From Candidatus Eiseniibacteriota bacterium (GTDB lineage Bacteria > Eisenbacteria > RBG-16-71-46), in NCBI GenBank assembly GCA_025360715.1, contig JANYBS010000096.1, positions 1 to 59,828 on the forward strand: DNA of 59,828 bases, in the 5' to 3' direction. Both the position numbers and the translations under genes were made by a program. A model generated the notes under the pieces. That model had not been told where the DNA came from. It saw nothing but the letters and a program-made list of their open reading frames with translations, and made no database searches. Shown one piece after another: positions 18,401-26,818 of the stretch. Each line of letters opens with the position of its first letter. Positions within the stretch are counted from its first letter, which is position 1.

Positions 18401-18549
18401 CCGGCCGACACACTGATGACCGGATAGTCCACGTTGGGCAGGTCGCTCACCGGCAGCATGCGGTACGCGATGATGCCGAAGAGCAGGATCCCGAGCATGA
18501 CCAGGGTGGTCATGACGGGTCGGCGGATGAAGATCGCGGATAAGTTCAT
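15421..18549 (-). CDS. efflux RND transporter permease subunit (AcrB/MdtB-type)
   Basis: 1042-residue inner-membrane proton-driven pump of the HAE1/RND family. The N-terminus (IRRPVMTTLVMLGILLFGIIAY) starts TM1; two large periplasmic loops and two blocks of TM segments follow. Diagnostic stretches include GLPGASPETMASAVATPLEKQ, ALTLSVGFVVDDAIVMLENI (TM4, with the paired Asp of the proton relay), and GLVKKNAIMMIDFALE with the TM10 Lys. It normally works as a trimer with an adaptor and a TolC-type channel. The start ATG overlaps the stop of the adaptor gene as ATGA, giving translational coupling. No TolC gene is adjacent. Substrate: drugs or other hydrophobic compounds, not determined. Confidence 0.95.
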   Translation of the reverse strand: MNLSAIFIRRPVMTTLVMLGILLFGIIAYRMLPVSDLPNVDYPVISVSAGLPGASPETMASAVATPLEKQFTTISGIEAMTSTSGLGSTNITLQFALDRNIDAAAQDVQAAISKTLRSLPQGILPPSYSKVNPADSPILLYAVQSDVLSLSKLDDYAESFISQRLSAVEGVAQVNVAGAQKYAVRVQLLPDALATRDVGIDQVTSAIANGNVNQPTGVLWGATRALTVNANGQLHDAKEFRDLIVVHRDGRPIRLGDVAHVFDDVQDNRAASWFDGKRAITLFIQRQPGTNTVEVADHVKEAIEKLKGQLPSSVKIGLLYDRSQSIRESVHDVQMTLLLTLVLVVLVIFLFLRNLSATVIPSLALPFSLVGTFAVMYLLGYSLDNLSLMALTLSVGFVVDDAIVMLENIVRHLEAGEPPLQAALDGSREIGFTILSMTLSLTAVFIPVLFMGGLLGRLFHEFAVTISVAILVSGFVSIALTPMMCSRFLKHAPHAKNTAPARGFGGAFERVYDASLAGYTRTLAWAMSHRGMTMLGSALLFVGTVVLFQLVPKGFIPNDDLSLIRGTTESAEGTSFDEMARHQKALADQLEKDPRVEHFMSSLGGGGGQNNTANQGRLFIKLAPRNKRPKIDEVIQDLMPKLNKIPGIRAFLQNPPTVNIGARTAKSLYQFTLQSPDMPALYDGAKALEAKLRQVPELTDVTSDLQIKNPQVVVDLDRDRAAAVGVNAAQIEDALYNAFGSRQVSTIYTPDNQYWVILEVVPEAQRDITALGSLRVRSSSGALVPVSSVAHLRATVGPLTVNHSGQMPAVTLAFNLAPGVALGQAVEVVERTARNTLPSSVTTAFAGTAQVFQDSQKGLLALLLIAVLVIYLVLGVLYESFIHPLTILSGLPFAGFGALLTLWIFRTELSIYAYVGVILLIGLVKKNAIMMIDFALEAERSQGRTPREAILEACRVRYRPIMMTTFAALMGTLPIAIGLGAGADSRRPLGLAVVGGLAVSQVITLYVTPVLYTYFDEIQKRFRRGRTPAVAEAAVPVVTTTS

Positions 18550-19703
18550 CGGCCGGGCGTACCCGGAAGCGGCTTGCCGGGCGCCGTGGCGCCCAATGAC
18601 GGCGCCGGCGCGCGCACCACGACCTTGGCACCGGGAGCCAGACGGAACTGCCCGTCGGTCACGACGATGTCGCCGGGCATGAGGCCCGAGGCGATCACCG
18701 ACCAATCCCCAGCGTCACGTTGCACACGGACGGGCTGCATCTTGACGGTGCTATCGGCCTGCATCACGAACGTGAAGGGCCCCTGCTGCCCGAGCGTGAC
18801 GGCGGCACTGGGCACGGCGCACGCGACCTTCTCCTGCGCGAGCACCAGGCGCACGCGCACGGACTCGCCCGGCCAGAGCGTGCCCTTCGTGTTCGCGCAT
18901 TCGGCCTTGAGCAGCACGGTGCCGGTCGCTGGATCGAGAGCGTGGTCCACGAACGTGAGCTTGCCGTCCGCGAGCAGGGAATCGGTGTTCGCCGAGTACA
19001 CGTGTACAAGCGCGCCCGCTGCGGTGCGGCCGCGCAGCGCATCGATCGCGTCAGCGCCGAGCGTGAAGCGAACGCGGATCGGCGCGAGTTGGTTCACGTC
19101 GACAAGCGGCTGGTCCGTGGCGTTGGCTTTGACCAGGTCGCCCACATGCACCTTGGCCTCACTGGTGCGGCCGCGGATCGGCGAGCGGATCGCCGCGTTC
19201 TCAAGGTCGATGCGGGCGCGCACCATGGCACCCGAATCCGAAGTGACGCTGGCACGCAGCGCCTCGGCGGCCGCCACGCGCTGCTCCTGATCCTGCGGCG
19301 CGATCAGGCTCTGCGCGAGCATGGTTCGGCCACGCTCGGCGATCGCCTGCGCGGCGACCCAGCTGGCGCGGTCGCGCGCGAAGACGCCCTGCGCCTGCGC
19401 GAGCGCGGCCGAGAACGGGCGCGGATCGAGCTGGAAGAGCAATTGAAAGGCCCGCACCTCGTCGCCCTCGGTGAACGCGATGCGCGTGACCAGCCCGCCG
19501 ACCTGGGCATGCACCGTAGCGCTCTGGATCGCCTCGACGCTGCCGGGAGCGCTGAGCACGAGCGGGACGACGCGGCTCTCCGCCTTGGCGACGGTCACCG
19601 AGACTCGGCCACCGCGCGGCGCCTGCGGCTTGGCGCAGCCCGTCAAGAGGGCGTAGAGCATCAACGCAGGCGCGATCACGCGCCCGAGGGAGGATCGGGT
19701 CAT
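18546..19703 (-). CDS. efflux RND transporter periplasmic adaptor subunit (MFP lipoprotein)
   Basis: About 385-residue membrane fusion protein bridging the RND pump to an outer-membrane channel. The N-terminus is a lipoprotein signal (LYALLTGC), then the barrel-sandwich (SVEAIQSATVHAQVGGLVTRIAFTEGDEV), a helical hairpin with the DRASWVAAQAIAERGRTML region, the second lipoyl half (AAIRSPIRGRTSEAKVHVGDLVKAN) and beta-barrel plus membrane-proximal domains. The start could be ATG 19703 or an adjacent GTG at 19706. The stop overlaps the pump start by 4 bases. Expressed first in a unit of adaptor, pump, msrA and DUF2721. Confidence 0.93.
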   Translation of the reverse strand: MTRSSLGRVIAPALMLYALLTGCAKPQAPRGGRVSVTVAKAESRVVPLVLSAPGSVEAIQSATVHAQVGGLVTRIAFTEGDEVRAFQLLFQLDPRPFSAALAQAQGVFARDRASWVAAQAIAERGRTMLAQSLIAPQDQEQRVAAAEALRASVTSDSGAMVRARIDLENAAIRSPIRGRTSEAKVHVGDLVKANATDQPLVDVNQLAPIRVRFTLGADAIDALRGRTAAGALVHVYSANTDSLLADGKLTFVDHALDPATGTVLLKAECANTKGTLWPGESVRVRLVLAQEKVACAVPSAAVTLGQQGPFTFVMQADSTVKMQPVRVQRDAGDWSVIASGLMPGDIVVTDGQFRLAPGAKVVVRAPAPSLGATAPGKPLPGTPGR

Positions 19704-19940
19704 CACAGCGGCGTGCCTTTCGCAATGGCGAGCTGGCCATGAGGGTGCGTGGGGACACCGTCGCAGCGAGCTTCGAATGATCAGGGTCGGGCCTTCTTCG
19801 GGCTGGACAGTCTAGCGTCAGAGACGGTGGGTTCGGCAAGCCGTTCCCCTGCCGCGCGACGACCGCGCCATGTCAGGCTCCCAGCGTAAGGCATCCGAGT
19901 CAGCAGCGGGCGATCCCTCCAAGGGCCGCGGGGCACGCGA

Positions 19941-19972
19941 AAGGCCGCCCCCACAACAGCGGGAGCGGCCTT
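19941..19972 (-). terminator. terminator hairpin after the 274-aa secreted protein gene
   Basis: GGCCGCCCCC (19943-19952) pairs with GGGAGCGGCC (19961-19970) around 8 bases, with one internal mismatch; read on the minus strand it runs into TTT. It lies 28 bases past the stop at 19998. Confidence 0.7.
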
Positions 19973-19997
19973 CGCGATGATTCGGTGCTTCGAAAGA

Positions 19998-20822
19998 CTA
20001 CCGGTACAGGCTCTTGAGCTTGCCCCAGCTGGTCTTCTCGGCCGCCGTGGTGGAGCTGAAGTTCGTGTACTGCGTGTTCGTCCACGTCGCACGCATCGTC
20101 GACTGGAAGTTACCCGGATCCAAGCGCGCCTGCAGGTAACCACCCGCGGACGCCGGGCTCAGGATGCCCCAGAGACCATGGGGCGGGTCCTCGCCGGGGT
20201 TGCCCTGGTCGAGGGCGAACGGGCCGGCCGGGTAGTTGTTGCCGTTGTAGAACACGTTGTACTCGATCGTGCCCGGGCTCGCCGACGTGAGGCCGTTGTG
20301 GTGATAGGTCATCGTGAGCGTGATCGGCGTGTTGGCGAGGTAGTGCAGGCCACCATGCGCCGGGTCGGTCCACGAGTAGAACGGCATACGGCCACCGAAC
20401 GCCGCGATCTCACCATCGGGGATACGGCAGTTGATGCGGCCATCGGCCACGAACCACCAGGGCGCGATGTTGACGCCGGCTTCGGAGCCATTCGCATCGT
20501 TGCCGCCAAGGACCATCGTCGACGTGAAGCTGAAATCCGCCCAGTTGTCGAGCAGGGCAGCGGTCGCGCCGCCGTCCGACGAGAACTGCCACACGTGCAG
20601 GTTCGCGAAGCCGCTGCACGGCAGGAGCGTGTCGTCGATGAAGACCGTCGCCGGGTAAGCCGAGCCGTCGGTGGTGACCGTGGACGCGGGGCAATCGTTG
20701 AAGATACGCGTGATGAAATGCACGCCGTTCGGGTTGACCGAATACGCCTGAGCCGACGCGGCACCCAGCGTCAGCGTCAGCGCGAACGCGCCAACCAAGG
20801 TCTTGTAGCCGATCCGCTTCAT
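19998..20822 (-). CDS. hypothetical secreted protein (274 aa)
   Basis: Exported protein of unknown family. A clear signal peptide covers about residues 1-26 (KRIGYKTLVGAFALTLTLGAASAQA). The mature part is rich in Gly, Asn, Thr and aromatic residues with alternating beta-like pattern and two or more Cys near the N-terminal half, as in extracellular beta-sandwich proteins. It has no sorting tail. GGAGG lies just before the ATG. Its own terminator follows and a LacI-type operator (21042-21055) lies 220 bases upstream, which ties it to the glycan locus. I do not recognise a catalytic motif; a carbohydrate-binding role is only a guess. Confidence 0.7.
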   Translation of the reverse strand: MKRIGYKTLVGAFALTLTLGAASAQAYSVNPNGVHFITRIFNDCPASTVTTDGSAYPATVFIDDTLLPCSGFANLHVWQFSSDGGATAALLDNWADFSFTSTMVLGGNDANGSEAGVNIAPWWFVADGRINCRIPDGEIAAFGGRMPFYSWTDPAHGGLHYLANTPITLTMTYHHNGLTSASPGTIEYNVFYNGNNYPAGPFALDQGNPGEDPPHGLWGILSPASAGGYLQARLDPGNFQSTMRATWTNTQYTNFSSTTAAEKTSWGKLKSLYR

Positions 20823-21271
20823 GATGGGGATCCTCCGGATGATGATGGAACAGCGGGACGACGACTGCTGACCACTTCCTGTTTCACTGCGACTTCACTT
20901 AAGTCTGGGGACTTCTCCTCGGCCCGCTTTCACGAGCGCGAAGGCGGGTTTCGTGCACCAGAACTGAGTCGTTCGGCATGGGGCCGCGAAGAAGTCCCGA
21001 AAGCCTCGAAGCAGGATTCTCCCGCGCTTCTCGGCTGTCGGTGTAAACGATTACATGCGGCCCTGACCCATGTCAACGATTGGTGCACAAAAAAACGTTG
21101 TAACCGCATGAAAATACGCCATGTAACGCATCCTGCACGGGCCGTTTTGTTTCATGAAAACGCCACCCTCGGGAAGGTCGGCGGCCCGGCGTGGCCGTGA
21201 CTCGAAGCGGCCCTTGGAGATAGCGCCTTGCGGGCACCCGGACGCGGTACCGCGGGTGGTCCCGGACGCCA
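20823..21271. other. 449-bp intergenic region with a LacI-type operator
   Basis: This gap lies between the GH94 gene stop and the start of the 274-aa secreted protein. It contains the palindromic operator at 21042-21055 and, to its right, two looser relatives (TGTAACCGCATGAA near 21099 and TGTAACGCATCC near 21122). AT content is locally higher than in genes, as expected for a promoter. No protein-coding frame in it looks real. Confidence 0.55.
21042..21055. promoter_or_regulatory. LacI-family operator palindrome TGTAAACGATTACA
   Basis: TGTAAACGATTACA is a near-perfect inverted repeat centred on CG, the architecture of LacI/GalR-family operators. The identical 14-mer recurs at 37256-37269 and a variant at 47836-47849, each before a LacI-type gene of this locus. 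Here it is 220 bases upstream of the 274-aa secreted protein gene. Confidence 0.75.
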
Positions 21272-24200
21272 TCACGCCCGCGCTCCGAGCAAGATCTCGA
21301 CACGGTGGTCCCGCCCGTCGTTCAGCATGGGCGCGAGCACGACTCCGCCGTGCACAAGGATCGGCGCCCCGTCGAACGTGGCGCGGATGACCGTCTCGCT
21401 GCAGCCTTCCGGATTGCGCACGACGATCGCGATGCGCTGCGTTGTACCCGGAACGCGGTACCACATCTGGTAGCCCGGCCACGCGTCGGGGATCACCGGC
21501 GCGATGCGCAGGTGATCGCCATTCACCGGCGTCACGCCAAGGACCGATTCGATCGCCACTCGCAGCATCCAGCCCGCGGAGCCCGTATACCAGGTCCAGC
21601 CGCCGCGCCCCACGTGCGGTGCCTCGCTATAGACATCGGCCGCGATCACGTAAGGCTCGGCCTGATAGCGTTCCACATCGGCGCGCGTGCGCGTGTGCGA
21701 GACCGGGCTGAGCATCTCGAGCAACGCCGCGGCGCGATCGCGGCGGCCGAGTTCGGCCATCGCGCGGACGACCCACAAGGCGGCGTGCGTGTACTGCCCG
21801 CCATTCTCGCGCACACCCGCCACGTAGCCCTTGATGTAACCGGGATCGTTCGGCGTATCGCGGAACGCCGGTGTGAGCAGGCGGATCAAGTTCTCACCGT
21901 CGCAAATGAGATGCTTCTCGACCATGTCCATGGCCTGCGCCGCGCGCGCGGCGGGTGCTGCGCCCGAGATCACGGACCACGCCTGCGCAAGCCCATCGAT
22001 GCGGCACTCGCTCGCGCTGTGCGTACCGAGCGGCGTGCCGTCATCGTAGTACGCGCGGCGGTACCACTCGCCATCCCAGCCGGCATCGCCCAGCGCCACG
22101 AGCAGCCGCTCGCGATGTGCGCGATACGTGGCGGCGCGCGCATGGTCGCCGCGGCTCTCGCACACCGGGGCGAACGCGGCCAGGATGGTGACCAGGAAGA
22201 AGCCCATCCAGACGCTTTCGCCGCGGCCCTCGCGGCCCACGCGGTTCATGCCGTCGTTCCAATCGCCGGTGCCGAAGAGCGGCAGTCCGTGCGCACCGGT
22301 GGTAAGTGAGCGATCGAGCGCCAGGACACAATGCGTGTACAGGTCCGCGTCGGCTGTGAGACGGCGCGGCTGCAGGAAGACCTCATCCTCACCGGGCTCG
22401 AGCGCGCGCGCGGCCACGAAGGTCGCGCGTTCATCGAGCACCGAGCGGTCACCCGTGGCCGCCAGATAGGTCGTGGCCAGGTACGGCAACCACAGCAGGT
22501 CGTCGGCGAAGCGCGTGCGGATGCCTTTGGAAAGCGGCGGATGCCACCAGTGCAGCACATCGCCTTCTTCGAACTGATGCGCGGCGTTGAGCAGCAGCTG
22601 CGCGCGCGTGAGTTCCGGGCGCGTGTGCATGAGCGACGCGGCGTCCTGCAACTGGTCGCGGAATCCGAACGCACCGCCGGACTGCGAGAACGCGGTGCGG
22701 CCCCAGATCCGGCAGCTGAGCGTCTGATACGCGAGCCAGCCGTTGACCATCAGGTCGAGCGCAGGCGAGGGCGTCTCGATTCGTACGCCCGAGACGATCT
22801 CGTCCCAGAACGCACGGACCTCGGCAAGCGCCGCGGCGACAGCGCCCGGTGCGCCCAAGCGCGCCACGCTGGAGCGCGCGTCGTCGTGCGTAGACGCCTC
22901 GCCGAGCAGAAAGGTGATCTCGCGGCGCTCGCCAGGCGCCAGCAGCATGCTCACGGCCTGCGCGAAGCATGCGTCGAGTCCGCCGCCCGTGCGGCCATCG
23001 AGCGGCACATTCGCGATCAGCGCAGCAGGCTCACCCACGCGGCCGGCAGCGCCGAGGAAACGCGCGCGGTCGGTGGTGGTCGAGCGAGCGGTGACCGCGC
23101 CGTCACTGATGGCAGCGGCGAAGGCGACGCCGTCGGCGAACTCGCGCGCCGCGGCGTTCGTTGCGAACAGCATCGCGGCGCCGGGATCGGCACTCGTGAC
23201 GATGCGGCGGCCGTCGTCCTCTGGTGTCACGCCCAGTACCAAGCGCTGATAGGCGGCCAGCGTGATCCGGCGCGCTTCGGCCCCTGTGTTGGTGATCGCG
23301 ACGCGCGCCAGCTTCAAGCGCTCGGCGCGCGCCACGAAGATGGTGGTCTCGTGGCCCAGTCCCGCATACGTCGAGCGAAACAGCGTCGATCCAAAACCGT
23401 GGCGCACCTCGTGGAATGCCGCGGACGCCGACGGCCCCGGCAATGGCGACCACAGCGCGCCCGTCGCATCGTCGCGCACGTAAAGCGCTTCGGCATGCGG
23501 ATCGGCAAGCGGGTCGTTGAGCCATGGCGTGAGGCGGTGTTCGCGGCTGTTGCGGCTCCAGGTGCAGCTCGCGCCGCTCTCGGTGACGAGCGTGCCGAAG
23601 GATTCGTTCGCCATCACGTTCGACCACGGCAGCGGCGGCCACCGCAGTTGCCCGCCGGCGTCGCGCGCCAACTCGATCACGTATTCGCGGCCGTCGGCGC
23701 TGAAGCCGCCGAAACCATTGGCGCACTGCAGCGCCTCGCGCGTGCCCAGCACGGTGTGGCCATTCGTCTGCGGGAGCGCGGGAGCCAGTTGCGGCGTGGG
23801 CGTCTCGGCCAGCAGTTCGGGCAATGGCCCCGTCACGATCAGACTGGCGTCGGCGAGCAATGCATCGAGGTCTGCTTCACTCAGGTCGCCCGCTGCGAGC
23901 ACGTGCAGCGCGTCGGTCTCGCCGTGCAGCACGACACTCGCCGGCAAGCGGTCGGGATCGTCGCAGAGTACGAGCGTGCTCACCGGCAGCCCGAGCGCCG
24001 ACCAGTAGCGGTGCGCAGCGATCGCGTCTTCCAGGTGCGTCAAGCCGCCAACGAGGTCGGCGCGCACGATCACCAGCGGCCGGCCGCCGCGAATACCCAC
24101 TCGCAAGCGCACCGGAGCCGCATCGCCCGCTCGCACGAGCACCGCGCTCTCCGCGCGCAGCAGCGGCGAGCCGCTGTGCACGCCGACCGCGAGAGCCTGC

Positions 24201-25141
24201 AGCATCGCCGCGCGCACGGGCGTGAGACCCAGCATCTCGAGACGTGCGTGCTCCGCCTGGGCAGCGCCAAGGAATGCCGTTTCGACCGACGAGTCGTTCG
24301 AGAACCGCGCCGAAAGCGCGAGCGCGGCGCCACGCGTAGGCGCGGCAGCGAGCACCGAGACCACGCTCACCGACCCGCCCGCAGGCACATCGACGATGCG
24401 CCGCACGCTCACGATGGGGTCAAGCACATCGCCCGTGGTGCCCGAGAGGCTGCCTCCTTCGGTCATCGCACGCGGCTCGCGCACGCTGCGGCCGCGGCCG
24501 ATGAAGCGCACACGGTCGGTCTCCCACTGCGCCACGCCCGGACCATGCAACGCATGCACCAGCCACGGATGCGTCTCATCGTGGCCGCGCGGGCGGCGGC
24601 GCGCCAACAGCGTGCCATGCGCACCGTCCGCCTCGGTCTGGATGAACAGCTTCGAGAACGCGGGATGCGAGGCATCGGCCTCCGGGTGATGCAGCACGAC
24701 CTCCGCGTAAGTCGTGACCTCGATGCGGCGCGGGCTCGCTCCCGGATTCATGAGCGTGAGGCGCCGCAACTCCACGGGCGCATCGTGCGCGATCGTGACC
24801 TCAAGGCGCGAGCGCATGCCATGGTGCTCGGTGTCGAACACGATCACGCCGACGCGCGGCTCCATGCGCGCCACCGCGCTTGCCGGCAGCGCCGGCTGCC
24901 GCGTCGCGGACCACCACTGACTGTCGGCGGTATCGCGCAGGTAGACGAAGAGCCCGTCGCAGCCCTCGACCGCATCACGACTCCAGCGGGTGAGCGCATG
25001 CTCGCCGTGCCACGAACAGCCCGTTCCGTCGGCAGTCACGAACGCATGCGCCGCGCCGAGCCCCAGCACGCCGCCCGCAGGCGTCGCGCCCGTGCGGGCG
25101 GCCCCGGTCGTGGCCGCGATGTGAAGTCGGGAGACGGTCAT
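21272..25141 (-). CDS. GH94 glycoside phosphorylase, NdvB C-terminal-like (candidate 1,2-beta-oligoglucan phosphorylase)
   Basis: 1289-residue cytosolic enzyme with no signal peptide. Two beta-supersandwich regions (starting about residues 40 and 540) precede an (alpha/alpha)6 barrel and a C-terminal beta sheet. The barrel carries GTGDWNDGMNRVG near residue 960, whose first Asp of DWND is the general acid of GH94 phosphorylases. The surrounding GRGESVWMGFF closely resembles the GH94 half of cyclic beta-1,2-glucan synthase (NdvB/ChvB), but the GT84 synthase domain is absent. This favours phosphorolysis of beta-1,2-linked oligoglucosides to glucose-1-phosphate. The ATG at 25141 follows the GH144 stop by 2 bases, so translation is coupled. 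Cellobiose or other phosphorylase activity is the alternative. Confidence 0.85.
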   Translation of the reverse strand: MTVSRLHIAATTGAARTGATPAGGVLGLGAAHAFVTADGTGCSWHGEHALTRWSRDAVEGCDGLFVYLRDTADSQWWSATRQPALPASAVARMEPRVGVIVFDTEHHGMRSRLEVTIAHDAPVELRRLTLMNPGASPRRIEVTTYAEVVLHHPEADASHPAFSKLFIQTEADGAHGTLLARRRPRGHDETHPWLVHALHGPGVAQWETDRVRFIGRGRSVREPRAMTEGGSLSGTTGDVLDPIVSVRRIVDVPAGGSVSVVSVLAAAPTRGAALALSARFSNDSSVETAFLGAAQAEHARLEMLGLTPVRAAMLQALAVGVHSGSPLLRAESAVLVRAGDAAPVRLRVGIRGGRPLVIVRADLVGGLTHLEDAIAAHRYWSALGLPVSTLVLCDDPDRLPASVVLHGETDALHVLAAGDLSEADLDALLADASLIVTGPLPELLAETPTPQLAPALPQTNGHTVLGTREALQCANGFGGFSADGREYVIELARDAGGQLRWPPLPWSNVMANESFGTLVTESGASCTWSRNSREHRLTPWLNDPLADPHAEALYVRDDATGALWSPLPGPSASAAFHEVRHGFGSTLFRSTYAGLGHETTIFVARAERLKLARVAITNTGAEARRITLAAYQRLVLGVTPEDDGRRIVTSADPGAAMLFATNAAAREFADGVAFAAAISDGAVTARSTTTDRARFLGAAGRVGEPAALIANVPLDGRTGGGLDACFAQAVSMLLAPGERREITFLLGEASTHDDARSSVARLGAPGAVAAALAEVRAFWDEIVSGVRIETPSPALDLMVNGWLAYQTLSCRIWGRTAFSQSGGAFGFRDQLQDAASLMHTRPELTRAQLLLNAAHQFEEGDVLHWWHPPLSKGIRTRFADDLLWLPYLATTYLAATGDRSVLDERATFVAARALEPGEDEVFLQPRRLTADADLYTHCVLALDRSLTTGAHGLPLFGTGDWNDGMNRVGREGRGESVWMGFFLVTILAAFAPVCESRGDHARAATYRAHRERLLVALGDAGWDGEWYRRAYYDDGTPLGTHSASECRIDGLAQAWSVISGAAPAARAAQAMDMVEKHLICDGENLIRLLTPAFRDTPNDPGYIKGYVAGVRENGGQYTHAALWVVRAMAELGRRDRAAALLEMLSPVSHTRTRADVERYQAEPYVIAADVYSEAPHVGRGGWTWYTGSAGWMLRVAIESVLGVTPVNGDHLRIAPVIPDAWPGYQMWYRVPGTTQRIAIVVRNPEGCSETVIRATFDGAPILVHGGVVLAPMLNDGRDHRVEILLGARA

Positions 25142-25143
25142 GG

Positions 25144-26763
25144 TCAGTGCAGGACCACGCAACGCTGCGTGCGCTGGACGCCGCCCATCTCCAAGCGCGC
25201 CAGGTAAACGCCATCGGGCAACCGCGCCGCGTCGAACGTCTCGCGATGGGTGCCCGCCGCGTGCTCGCCACTGGCGAGCACCGCGACCTCGCGCCCAGTC
25301 ACATCATAAACCGAGAGTCGCACGCGTCCTGCAACCGGCAGCGTGTACGCGATCGACGCCGGCCCATGCAACGGATTCGGCGACGGCACCGAGAGCATGA
25401 GCCCCGGCAGCGGATCGCGCGGGCCATCCACGCCGAGCACGTAAGGCGTGAAGCCAGCGCTGGTCAGACCGCGCTGGATGTCGGCATTGGCCATCATGCG
25501 CGTCCACACCTTGCCGGTGCGCGCGTTCTCGAGCATGAGCAGGATCGGACCCTGATCGATGCCCAGATAGTCGGTGCCGACCCACTGGAAGCCCAGATTG
25601 AAGCCGTCCTTGAATCCGTACACTCCCCACAGCGGGTTCGACGCCGGCCTCGCGTACGTGCGGTAGTTATTCCACAGGTTGCGGATGAACCGCATCGACT
25701 CCACAGGCGTGAACGGCAGCGAGCTGATGCCGGCCGTGGGCGAGATCGTGTCGTCGTCGCTCTGCGCGGGCGGCGCGCCGTGCGCCACATAACCGGAAGG
25801 GTCGTCGCTCGCCGTAAGGCCCCACAGGCTGTCGCTATAGCCCGGCATGTGATTGGGGTTCTGCGAGCAGTACTGCACCTGGGCGAGCGAGGCGCGCACC
25901 GAGTTCTGGAAGTAGTCGCTGTTCTTGCCCAGCATGTACGCGTCACGCTTGTCGCGGAAGTCCACCCAGCACGCCGGGTACTGGTGTGTGAAGAGCGGCG
26001 GGCAGTTCAGGAAGTCATAGCCGTACCACGTCTGCCACGAATATCCACTCGTCCACGCGTTCCACGCGGCGGGATTCGGCACACCGTGCGTGGGCGATCC
26101 CGAAGCGATCACGTACAGCAGCAGGCCTTCGTTGTAGCCGAGCCAGCCGTTGAAGGTGCCGAAGCCGCCCTCGGTGTTCGGCTTCCACCCCATCATGATG
26201 TAGGGGTGCAGGTTGCGCATGAAGTTCCAGTCGGCGCGATGCACGATCGAATCGGCGAACGTGCGGATCAGCGTCTCGTTCACGTCGGCGCCATCGAAGT
26301 ACTGCCGCACGTCGAGGATGCCGGCAAAGAGCAGCGCGGTGTCGATCGTCGAGAGCTCGCTGCTCCACGTGCGCGTGGCCGTGCCCATATCCAAGAAGTG
26401 ATAGAACAGCCCCTTGTTGCCGATGATGCCGGTCGACGCCGTGCCCTGCGGGCCGTTCAAGAACGTGTTGAGCGTCGTGAGCACGCGGTCACGCGCCTGC
26501 TGCCGCGTGATCCAGCCGTGGTCGGCGCCGATGCACATGGCGCTCAGGCCAAAGCCCGTCGCCGCGATGCTCGCGGGTGAGTTCACGGTGCTGCGGTCCT
26601 TCACCAGACCGTTAGCGACATTCGCCTCCACCCAGAAATAGCGGAACGCGGTGTACTGCAGGGAATCGAGGATCGCCGCATCGGGAGTCTGGGCGCGCGC
26701 AGGCGAGATCGTGACGACCAGCGCCGAAGCAAGAGCGAGAAGTAGGAGCAGGATGCGCTTCAT
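25144..26763 (-). CDS. secreted GH144-type (Glycoamylase domain, PF10091) glucanase with C-terminal sorting domain
   Basis: 539-residue exported enzyme. Signal peptide 1-24 (ending SPARA); catalytic (alpha/alpha)6 domain about 30-430; FlgD-like/type-IX-style tail about 455-539 (PSPNPLHGPASIAYTLP, VYDVTGREV, GVYLARLE). The Glycoamylase family was renamed GH144 after members proved to be endo-beta-1,2-glucanases. The conserved Glu in GYNEGLLLYVIASGSPTHG (about residue 210), HQYPACWVDFRD and DDTISPTAGISSLPFTPVES are family blocks. It is directly followed by the GH94 gene. The expected reaction is endo-cleavage of beta-1,2-glucan into sophoro-oligosaccharides outside the cytoplasm. Older annotations call such proteins glucoamylases. 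Confidence 0.85.
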   Translation of the reverse strand: MKRILLLLLALASALVVTISPARAQTPDAAILDSLQYTAFRYFWVEANVANGLVKDRSTVNSPASIAATGFGLSAMCIGADHGWITRQQARDRVLTTLNTFLNGPQGTASTGIIGNKGLFYHFLDMGTATRTWSSELSTIDTALLFAGILDVRQYFDGADVNETLIRTFADSIVHRADWNFMRNLHPYIMMGWKPNTEGGFGTFNGWLGYNEGLLLYVIASGSPTHGVPNPAAWNAWTSGYSWQTWYGYDFLNCPPLFTHQYPACWVDFRDKRDAYMLGKNSDYFQNSVRASLAQVQYCSQNPNHMPGYSDSLWGLTASDDPSGYVAHGAPPAQSDDDTISPTAGISSLPFTPVESMRFIRNLWNNYRTYARPASNPLWGVYGFKDGFNLGFQWVGTDYLGIDQGPILLMLENARTGKVWTRMMANADIQRGLTSAGFTPYVLGVDGPRDPLPGLMLSVPSPNPLHGPASIAYTLPVAGRVRLSVYDVTGREVAVLASGEHAAGTHRETFDAARLPDGVYLARLEMGGVQRTQRCVVLH

Positions 26764-26818
26764 GATTCCTTCGTGCGACGGCCGAGGACGACCGCCGCGA
26801 TGGGTGATGGGACTGCGA

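Noticed and set aside
21272-25141. Full cyclic beta-1,2-glucan synthase (NdvB)
   Set aside because: The GT84 glycosyltransferase domain and its membrane helices are missing, so synthesis is not supported.
22331-25207. 958-codon open frame on the plus strand opposite the GH94 gene
   Set aside because: Arg/Ala/Gln-rich composition with no domain; the minus-strand GH94 protein has catalytic motifs and coupled translation.
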